From the NCBI RefSeq assembly GCF_027244095.1, contig NC_069657.1:7512001-7576000 (forward strand): DNA of 64,000 nucleotides. The letters run 5' to 3'. The notes under the pieces were generated by a model, which made no database searches, had not been told where the DNA came from, and was given only the letters and a program-made list of their open reading frames with translations. This stretch comes from Hemicordylus capensis (Eukaryota; Chordata; Lepidosauria; Squamata; Cordylidae). Position numbers and translations under genes: made by a program. This document shows positions 60,701-64,000 of this stretch, one piece after another (within the stretch, counting starts at the first letter, position 1; every line of letters begins with the position of its first letter).

Positions 60701-62066
60701 TGAATTTGTCTAAGCCCCACTTAAAGCCACCCAAGCTGGTGGCCAACACCACAGCATGTGGCAGGGAATTCCATGGATTAATTACGAACTGTGAAAAAGA
60801 GTACTTCCTTTTGTCAGTCCAAAATGTCCTGGCATCTGTTTCACAAGATGACCCCTGCTTCTAGTGTTCTGAGGGGGAGGGGGGAATTCTCCCTTTCCGT
60901 GTTCTCCAAATCATGCATAATTTTGTAAACCTCTACCATGAATTCCCTTTAGTAGCCCTTTTTCCTTAACCAAAAAAAGTCCCAAATGTAAGGGCCTTGT
61001 ACCTTGTAAGGAAGGAAGAGTGAATACTCAGAACCACTGAAAGTGGATTCCTCAGCCCAGGGGCCTCCTGCACTGGGTCTCCCAGCTGTTATCGGGCTAC
61101 AACTCCAACCATCCCCAAGGTTGGGAACCGGCAACTTAGCCACATATTCACCACCCCTGGATTCATGCTTGCAGTGGGGTGACAAGGGGCAATTTAATCT
61201 ACATTCGCAGAATGGGAGCAGAGAGGAAAAGCACTCATTCTGAATTAACCAAAAAGAAGTAAAGTTTGCATGCAGACATGCGGGGCAAAGAACACATCCA
61301 CTTCAATCCTGCAAAGAGAGCCAGCGTGGTGTAGTGGTTAGATTGCTGGACTAGGACCGGGGAGACCTGAGTTCAAATCCCCATTCAGCCATGAACCTAG
61401 CTGGGTGACTCTGGGCCAGTCACTTCTCTCTCAGCCTAACCTACTTCACAGGGTTGTTGTGGGGATAAACATAAGCATGTAGTACACTAGTCTCCTTGGA
61501 AGAAGAGTGGGATGTAAAATGTAAAATAAATAAATAAATAAATAAAAGAACACTACGATTTATTGGGATTATTATTATTGGGAGGCAGAGTTCTAAGAGA
61601 GCCCTTTCCAGGGCTGAGGAGGCAGCAAACACCTTTGGTTTCACCCAAGGAACAATGCGGTGTGTCGAAGAAGAAATTCCTCCCGCCGCAGGGAGCCGTA
61701 AACATCAAGAATGGTCACATCATCCATGCAAGTCTGCAGTATATGCAACATTAATTTTTTTTTGGGGGGGGGGCGGTCCACAAAGCGACTCACAGGCTCC
61801 GCTGCACCACCGTGGCCGTCTTCTCTGCCCGTCCCTTTCCTACCAGGATCCCAACAGCTTTCCCTGTTTCGGCTCATGACTTCTTACTGTCTTTTTTTAG
61901 GGAAAGGAAGGGTCCCCATCCACCCCCTATTACAGGAAGAAGGAAGATTTCTGCATTTATAGCAAAGGCGACCCCCCACCCCAGGCAGTGAAGAGAGAGG
62001 CAGCCAGAGCCTCCCCCTCCCCCAGGAGGAACTCTGCCAGCAAGCAAGAAGCCCCGCACTCACCAT
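36659..62066 (-). CDS. GMFB: GMFB (glia maturation factor beta), seven coding exons
   Basis: GMFB is a cytoplasmic ADF-homology protein that binds Arp2/3, promotes loss of actin branches and inhibits new nucleation. Coding exons on the minus strand are 62066-62064, 54775-54679, 51723-51674, 50293-50244, 44594-44512, 39214-39141 and 36730-36659. They total 429 bp, or 142 residues, the family length. Recognisable pieces in order are [90 protein letters not shown] and [20 protein letters not shown] followed by FFH. Six junctions close in frame. Five introns are GT-AG and intron 4 is U12-type AT-AC. Two residues differ from the remembered consensus (Leu to His after DEE, Tyr to Cys in YKYQHD). 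The gene is about 25 kb long and its introns are full of repeats. Confidence 0.97.
37062..37358 (-). mobile_element. 5S/tRNA SINE in GMFB exon 7-proximal region (intron 6)
   Basis: This is a full copy on the minus strand (GGAACATAGGAAGCTGCTAT ... CACAAGACCAGCTCTC), antisense on the plus strand. Confidence 0.85.
37400..37830 (+). mobile_element. L2-type LINE 3' end in GMFB intron 6
   Basis: It contains the degraded coding end (TTGTGGAATGCGCTCCCTGC) and the T-rich 3' UTR ending GAAACCGCCCTGAGCC. Confidence 0.75.
39141..39214 (-). CDS. GMFB: GMFB coding exon 6
   Basis: It completes Gly and then encodes [19 protein letters not shown] followed by AELTK. The acceptor is ACTTTAG and the donor GTAAAA. 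Confidence 0.97.
39480..40095 (+). mobile_element. L2-type LINE 3' end, split by a 5S/tRNA SINE
   Basis: The coding end (GGCTTTGGAATGTGCTCCCT) stops at 39564 and the element resumes at 39863 (AGATAAGAGCCTCCCCATCT), ending at AACCACCCAGAGATGCAAGT. It lies just upstream of GMFB exon 6 in intron 5. Confidence 0.8.
39565..39862 (-). mobile_element. 5S/tRNA SINE inserted in an L2 LINE
   Basis: A full copy. L2 sequence flanks it on both sides, and a short repeat around GAGATA marks the joints. Confidence 0.85.
40678..40790. mobile_element. Palindromic MITE, degraded
   Basis: GGCAGGGATCCCCACCTCC, TAGGACTGCACTTCCATCG and GGTTGGGACCCCCTGC are diverged family parts. Confidence 0.6.
41703..42989. mobile_element. 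Tigger/pogo-like nonautonomous DNA transposon, split by an L2 LINE
   Basis: The ends are CAGGTGGCCCTCGTTATCTG and, reverse-complemented, CAGGTGGCCCTTGTTGTTTG, both flanked by TA. The end sequence resembles MER2/Tigger families. An L2 fragment and an LTR-free LINE/SINE tail (42610-42690) occupy the middle. Confidence 0.75.
41775..42617 (-). mobile_element. L2-type LINE 3' end, inside a Tigger-like element
   Basis: The minus strand encodes 211 residues ending in an L2-type reverse-transcriptase C-terminus ([60 protein letters not shown]). The 3' UTR contains the hallmark ATATACCGCC...GGCGGTTTACAA. It lies within GMFB intron 5. Confidence 0.85.
43072..43550 (-). mobile_element. tRNA-headed SINE split by a hAT MITE
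   Basis: The tail part is at 43072-43173 and the head part at 43471-43550 (CCTGGCCCTTCCTGCC... CAGGAGCTCTGCCACTGAGC). The hAT MITE between them has a perfect 8-bp target duplication. Confidence 0.82.
43174..43470. mobile_element. hAT MITE (TAGGGATGTGCACGAACC family)
   Basis: The ends are TAGAGATGTCCATGAACC and GGTTCCATGCACATCCCTA. The perfect 8-bp duplication CCCAGAGA is at 43166-43173 and 43471-43478, which is diagnostic for hAT. Confidence 0.9.
43931..44050 (+). repeat. LINE/SINE 3' tail, same family as 2467-2602
   Basis: AGATTGTGAGCCCTTTGGGG, TTATTTATTTATTATTTCTC and GGGCGGTATAGAAATCGAAT are seen. A shorter piece is at 42617-42690. Confidence 0.55.
44512..44594 (-). CDS. GMFB: GMFB coding exon 5, starting after a U12 acceptor
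   Basis: Its first base A completes Arg (CG+A), followed by [20 protein letters not shown] and then FIFSSPV and one base of Gly. The intron ends in AC. The donor GTAAGT is ordinary. Confidence 0.96.
44872..45230. mobile_element. Palindromic MITE split by a Sauria SINE
   Basis: The left part (GCAGCCCTCCAGATGTTGCT...) and right part (AACATCTGGGAGGTCTGCAG GT...) pair across the SINE. Confidence 0.82.
44950..45185 (+). mobile_element. Sauria-type SINE with 13-bp target duplication
   Basis: The full-length SINE is flanked by TAGTTCAGCAACA at 44937-44949 and 45186-45198. It splits a palindromic MITE at 44872-45230. Confidence 0.9.
45446..45520 (-). mobile_element. MIR-like SINE 3' fragment
   Basis: CGCTCTTCCTCCGAGGAGCC and CACAACCCTGCGAGGCAGGT match the 3' half of the family at 55446. 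Confidence 0.6.
46757..48373 (+). mobile_element. Tc1-like DNA transposon, full length with intact transposase frame
   Basis: The element is 1,617 bp, flanked by TA on both sides (46755-46756 and 48374-48375). Terminal inverted repeats of about 208 bp begin CAGTGAGGGAAATAAGTATT. Each TIR contains two direct repeats of that motif, an outer one and an inner one (46932-46959 and about 48175-48199). This IR/DR layout is known from Sleeping Beauty-type elements. Divergence between the two TIRs is low by eye, suggesting a fairly recent insertion. It lies in antisense inside GMFB intron 4, within an older MITE. Confidence 0.95.
47135..48157 (+). CDS. Tc1-like transposase, 340 aa, uninterrupted
   Basis: This is a DDE transposase for cut-and-paste movement. 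The start chosen is [20 protein letters not shown], which has a good Kozak context (CACCATGC) and gives 340 residues, the usual Tc1 length; the frame is open 72 bases further upstream. Residues 1-120 form the bipartite helix-turn-helix region that binds the TIR. The catalytic triad is visible: SDETK (first Asp), QHDNDPKHT (second Asp) and [11 protein letters not shown] (Glu). There are 34 residues between the second Asp and the Glu, so it is DD34E. The glycine-rich [19 protein letters not shown] box is present. The linker has SGAPCKIS where many relatives have GRPR. No stop or frameshift is seen. Whether it is expressed or active is unknown. Confidence 0.95.
   Translation: MPKTKELSKDVRDKVVDLHKAGLGYKTIAKQLGEKVTTVGTITRKWKKHKITVNLPWSGAPCKISPRGVAMIMRTVTKQPRTTRGEFVNDLRAAGTIVTKKTVGNTLRCEGLKSCSARKVPLLKAAHVQARLQFANAHLNDPEENWAKVLWSDETKIELFGINSTRRVWRRRNAAYEPKNTIPTVKHGGGHIMLWGCFSAKGTGHLHRIEGTMDGTMYRQILGEHLLPSAKALRMSRGWVFQHDNDPKHTAKATKEWLKKKHMKVLEWPSQSPDLNPIENLWRELKVQVAKHQPRNLSDLERICKEEWDNIPPGLCANLVANYKKCLTSVIANKGFATKY
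49128..49235. mobile_element. hAT MITE fragment (same family)
   Basis: The left end TAGGGATGTGCATGAACTGG and a short internal hairpin (GGAGACCCATTTATGGATCT) are seen. The right end was not found. Confidence 0.6.
49927..50105 (-). mobile_element. tRNA-headed SINE, 140 bp from GMFB exon 4
   Basis: The same family (ATCTGCCTTGTACCAAGTCA ... CTCTTCCACTGAGCTACATA), located just inside intron 4 beside the U12 donor. Confidence 0.8.
50244..50293 (-). CDS. GMFB: GMFB coding exon 4, ending at a U12 donor
   Basis: It encodes [16 protein letters not shown] plus CG of an Arg codon. The acceptor is TTGCAG. The bases after the exon are ATATCCTTT, the U12-type donor, not GT. Confidence 0.96.
50816..50938. 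mobile_element. Palindromic MITE, degraded
   Basis: Ends CAGGGGTTCTCACACTTGGG and CCCAAAGTGGAGAACCCC in GMFB intron 3. Confidence 0.68.
51345..51525 (+). mobile_element. CR1 LINE 3' tail fragment, GMFB intron 3
   Basis: It reads GGAGCGATGCCTCTCAATAC to GGGCCTCATCCAGCAGGGCT. It is 5'-truncated and antisense to GMFB. Confidence 0.85.
51674..51723 (-). CDS. GMFB: GMFB coding exon 3
   Basis: Two bases complete Met, then [16 protein letters not shown]. The acceptor is TTTTTCTAG and the donor GTTTGT. The His near the end sits where I remember Leu in other vertebrates. Confidence 0.96.
52178..52264 (-). mobile_element. 5S-like SINE head fragment
   Basis: Only the 5S-like head is present (TCCCATTCATATGCAACCAG ... 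CCACAAGACCAGCTCTCCTC). Confidence 0.7.
52329..52728. mobile_element. Tigger/pogo-like MITE, second copy
   Basis: It has the same family ends (AGGTGGACCTCGTTATCTGC at left, GCAAGGTCCACTTGTA at right) and an interior similar to 42700-42990 with no insertion. Confidence 0.7.
53040..53345 (-). mobile_element. L2-type LINE 3' end in GMFB intron 2
   Basis: The minus strand encodes [12 protein letters not shown] and [10 protein letters not shown]-like residues. It ends with a degenerate ACCGCCCCCATATACAGGTA tail. Confidence 0.75.
54115..54405 (+). mobile_element. 5S/tRNA SINE with well-kept 5S and tRNA heads
   Basis: The 5S-like CTGGATGGGAGACTACATCC is followed by the tRNA-like GCTCAGTGGTAGAGTATCTA and CCAAGTTCTCTCCCTGG, then the shared tail (GCAGACAATACTGAGCTGGA). 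Confidence 0.82.
54679..54775 (-). CDS. GMFB: GMFB coding exon 2
   Basis: It encodes [20 protein letters not shown] and runs on to NNAAII plus one base of Met. The acceptor is CCCTCAG and the donor GTAAGA. Confidence 0.97.
55446..55664 (-). mobile_element. tRNA-derived MIR-like SINE
   Basis: This is a minus-strand copy of the family at 4108, from GCCAGCGTGGTGTAGTAGTC to the AATAAAT-rich end. Confidence 0.85.
55814..55870. repeat. (TATG)n and (CA)n compound microsatellite
   Basis: About five TATG units are followed by about eleven CA units. Confidence 0.9.
56033..56140. mobile_element. Palindromic MITE
   Basis: CTACAACTCCCACAATCCCC and ATTATGGGAGTTGTAGTC arms, end AACCCTGTTAGAAGGAACAC. Diverged relatives flank it at 55978-56015 and 56160-56225. 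Confidence 0.72.
57775..58429. mobile_element. hAT-type MITE, itself split by a SINE
   Basis: The ends are CAGTGTTTCTCAACC and, inverted, CAGTGATTCTCAATG. The flanks GTCCAGAC (57767-57774) and GTCTATAC (58430-58437) are diverged copies of the SINE sequence it entered. Interior inverted arms (AGCTCATTTCCAGGCAGCTA and its complement) sit either side of the nested SINE. Confidence 0.82.
57953..58246 (+). mobile_element. 5S/tRNA SINE nested in a hAT MITE
   Basis: It starts GGAGAGCTGGTCTTGTAGTA. The 5S-rRNA-like segment TTAAGCAGGGTCCGCCCTGG is followed by a tRNA-like remnant and the shared tail ending ATATGGCAGCTTCCAATG. Confidence 0.85.
58810..59249. mobile_element. hAT MITE (TAGGGATGTGCACGAACC family)
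   Basis: It starts TAGGGGTGTGCGCGAACC and ends GTCCGTGCACAGTCCTA. The flanks ATCTGCTG and ATCTGCAG match at 7 of 8 positions. The interior differs from the other copies. Confidence 0.82.
59825..60300 (+). mobile_element. CR1 LINE 3' end
   Basis: This is homologous to the second half of the copy at 9680-10600, from GGGAGACATGATAGAGGTCT to GCCTGATCGAGCAGGGGTGT. Confidence 0.85.
60340..60500 (-). mobile_element. L2-type LINE 3' tail
   Basis: The minus-strand tail has TATATACCGCCTTTCATTAA...CAAGGCGGTTTACA, very like the tail at 41790. Confidence 0.75.
60605..60950 (-). mobile_element. CR1 LINE 3' end, minus strand
   Basis: This is an inverted CR1 3' region (CCTATCTAGTCCAGAACTC... CATGCATAATTTTGTA), tail to tail with the copy at 59825-60300. 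Confidence 0.85.
61317..61548 (+). mobile_element. tRNA-derived MIR-like SINE
   Basis: It starts GAGAGCCAGCGTGGTGTAGT and ends in (AAAT)n. It is the best preserved copy of this family in the window. Confidence 0.87.
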
Positions 62067-62420
62067 CTTGCAGCTGCAGCCGCCTTCCTCCAAATCCCTT
62101 CAGCCGCGCTGTCCCTTTAAGAGCCCAAGATGCTCTCCCCGCCACTTCCAATCCGGCTCCAGGACCACTCACTGCGCATGCCCCCGCACAGCCTGCCAGC
62201 CAATCAGCGTTGTCCTGCTGGCTCGCGAAGTGACGTCACCAAGCTACGGCAAGCGGGAGATAGCGGTTTTGAAGCTCCTGTTATCGACGTCTCTCACCCT
62301 CCCGAGCATCCGCCCACGCCTAGAGAGGCCTAAAGTTGACAGGCACCCTCAGCCTCGTCGGTTTCTCCCTCTCTCGAGTCTGATTGTGGGCGGGGCGAGG
62401 AAGAGCACTTCCTCCCCATC
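62040..62420 (-). promoter_or_regulatory. GMFB: GMFB CpG-rich promoter
   Basis: A CpG-rich block surrounds and precedes the start-codon exon. It contains a CCAAT box (62200-62204), a CRE-like TGACGTCA (62231-62238) and a GC box GGGCGGGGC near 62390. No TATA box is clear. I see no plus-strand gene on its far side. Confidence 0.65.
62064..62066 (-). CDS. GMFB: GMFB coding exon 1 (start codon only)
   Basis: The sequence reads GCAAGATG followed by the donor GTGAGT, so the exon contributes only Met. The next exon begins with Ser (AGT), giving MSESLVVCD, which matches the family N-terminus. Confidence 0.85.
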
Positions 62421-62546
62421 CCCGCTCACGAGCTCATAGATGTATGACATGACTTCAATAGACTGACATACAGAACATAACTTCCGGGATCCGTTGACTT
62501 CTGAAGATCGCCAGAATTTGTAACGTAGTTCACAACAAGTTCTATT

Positions 62547-62768
62547 ATTTTATTTTATTTTATTTTGCATTTATATCCCGCTCTTCCTCCAAGGAGCCCA
62601 GAGCGGTATACTACATACTTCAGTTTCTCCTCACAACAACCCTGTGAAGTGGGTTAGGCTGAGAGAGAAGTGACTGGGCCAGAGTAAGTATCCTGGCTGA
62701 ATGGGGATTTGAACTCGGGTCTCCCCGCTTCTAGTCCAGCACTCTAACCACTCATTAAGAACTCATCT
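62547..62768 (-). mobile_element. tRNA-derived MIR-like SINE
   Basis: A minus-strand copy with a (TTTTA)n-like tail at 62547-62566, next to the GMFB promoter. Confidence 0.85.
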
Positions 62769-62811
62769 GCCTATTTTGGTTTCACTGTCCCTACAACTGG
62801 ACTGACAGCCA

Positions 62812-62930
62812 CCTACTGGTGCAGCGGGGAAATGTCTTGACTTGCAAGCCAGAGGTTGCTGGTTCTAATCCCTGCCGGTATGTAACACCTCTATCGGGCA
62901 GCAGCGATATAGGAAGCATAATCTCTACCA
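62812..62930 (+). mobile_element. Sauria-type SINE, 5' half
   Basis: The head (GGTGCAGCGGGGAAATGTCT) and the segment CTATCGGGCAGCAGCGATAT are present. It stops where the inverted BovB copy begins at 62937. Confidence 0.8.
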
Positions 62931-62936
62931 AAGACT

Positions 62937-64000
62937 ATTGATTGATTAAGTGCCGTTAAGTCGGTGTTGACTCTTAGTGACCACATAGATAGATTCTCTC
63001 CAGGATGATCTGTCTTCCACTTGGCCTTTCAGGTCTCTCAGTGGTGCATTCACTGCTGTCGTCATCGAGTCCATCCACCTTGCTGCCGGTCGTAGTTGTC
63101 TTCTCTTTCCTTCAATGTTTCCCAGCATTATGGACTTCTCAAGGGAGCTGGGTCTTCGCATCATGTGTCCAAAGTATGCTAGTTTGAGCCTGGTCATTTG
63201 TGCCTCGAGTGAGAATTCTGGATTGATTTGTTCTAGGATCCATTTGTTTGTTTTCCTGGCTGTCCATGGTATCCTCAAAAGTCTTCTCCAGCACCAAAGT
63301 TCAAACGCGTCAATGCTTTTTCTATCTTTCTTCTTCAAAGTCCAACTTTTGGATCCATAGAGTGTTACAGGGGAAACCACTGTCTGATCTTGGTAGGTAT
63401 AGACATGTCATGGCATCTAGATATCTTTCCCAAGGCCTTCATTGCAAGCCTACCAAGTGCTAGTCTACAGTGTATTTCTTGACTGCTGGATCCTTTACTG
63501 CTGACAGTCGATCCTAAAAGGCAGAAGCTATCTACCACTTCAATGTCTTCATTGTCAATTCTGAGGCTGGTGCTGTGCCTGTTGTCATTAGTTTAGTCTT
63601 CTTGACATTTAGTCACAGTCTCATTTTTTCACTGTGCTCCTTGACTTTCATTACTGGAGCCTGCCAACCATCCACATTCTCAGCTATCAGAGTGGTGTCA
63701 TCAGCGTAGTGCAGGTTATTGATGTTTCTTCCTCAAACTTTAAAACCACACTTATCTTCTTCCAATCCAGCTTCTCACAGTATATGTTCAACATATAAGT
63801 TGACTAAAGAAGGAGAAAGTATACAGCCTTGTCTTACTCCTTTGCCGATCTGGAACCAGTCTGTTTCACCGTGTTCCATCTGGACTGTGGTTTCCTGCCC
63901 TGTGTATAGGTTTCTCATGAGAGCAATGAGATGTTCTGGGACACCCATTTTCCTAAGGATATTCCACAACTTGACATGGCTGACACAATCAAAGGCTTTT
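62937..64000 (-). mobile_element. BovB (RTE) LINE, runs off the window
   Basis: The minus strand shows reverse-transcriptase motifs (GVRQGCILSPSL near 63825) and the C-terminal block WTARKTNKWILEQINPEFSL to KSQHRLNGT. The 3' end has ATTGATTGATT. It is longer and better kept than the copy at 1780-2403. The reading frame is broken between about 63380 and 63775. Confidence 0.88.

Larger units (their letters stand above)
54776..62063 (-). other. GMFB: GMFB intron 1
   Basis: It fills the space between the ATG exon and exon 2 and is the most repeat-dense part of the gene: MIR-like SINEs, nested SINE/hAT copies, CR1 copies in both orientations and an L2 tail. The stretch 56240-57700 holds no repeat I can name and no coding signal. 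Confidence 0.75.

Noticed and set aside
62070-62420. A divergent plus-strand gene sharing the GMFB promoter
   Set aside because: CGRRF1 is the expected next gene in mammals, but no matching exon is seen before the window ends.
1-64000. CRISPR array, phage or bacterial-type defence system
   Set aside because: No spaced direct repeats of that kind. Spliced vertebrate genes and SINEs show this is nuclear reptile DNA.

Overview
The window is nuclear DNA from a squamate reptile, most likely a lizard. The evidence is the repeat content: Sauria-type SINEs, BovB LINEs of the squamate kind, CR1 and L2 LINE tails, dense palindromic hAT-like MITEs, and one Tc1-like transposon. Three vertebrate genes occur in the order and orientation I recall from human 14q22.2: CDKN3 (+), CNIH1 (-), GMFB (-). 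Exons were found by translating the sequence and matching remembered protein sequences. Every CNIH1 and GMFB splice junction closes in frame at the family's usual protein length.

Layout. 1-3.2 kb: intergenic repeats, including a BovB 3' end. 3.2-14.4 kb: a CpG-rich promoter-like block followed by pieces of CDKN3. Two early exons look normal, but two later exons carry in-frame stops, including one in the phosphatase signature, so CDKN3 looks like a decaying unitary pseudogene. Its 3' part is followed by a broken DIRS-type retroelement fossil. 14.5-25.0 kb: CNIH1, five coding exons, 144 aa, a four-pass membrane cargo adaptor of the ER-Golgi route. 25-36.6 kb: the CNIH1-GMFB interval and the probable long GMFB 3' UTR. 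36.6-62.1 kb: GMFB, seven coding exons, 142 aa, an ADF-homology regulator of Arp2/3 actin branches. The first coding exon supplies only the ATG. Intron 4 is a textbook minor-class (U12) AT-AC intron of 5.6 kb. It holds a Tc1-like element with an uninterrupted 340-aa transposase, itself inserted in an older MITE. 62.5-64 kb: SINEs and a BovB LINE that runs off the window.

The genes are independent transcription units with no operon-like link. Most of the remaining sequence is mobile DNA, often nested, with readable target-site duplications. I see no CRISPR, rRNA genes, true tRNA genes, or unknown multi-gene system. The most notable observations are the U12 intron, the apparent loss of CDKN3, the uninterrupted Tc1 transposase, a SINE family that joins a 5S-rRNA-like head to a tRNA-like head, and one hAT MITE family with variable palindromic interiors.
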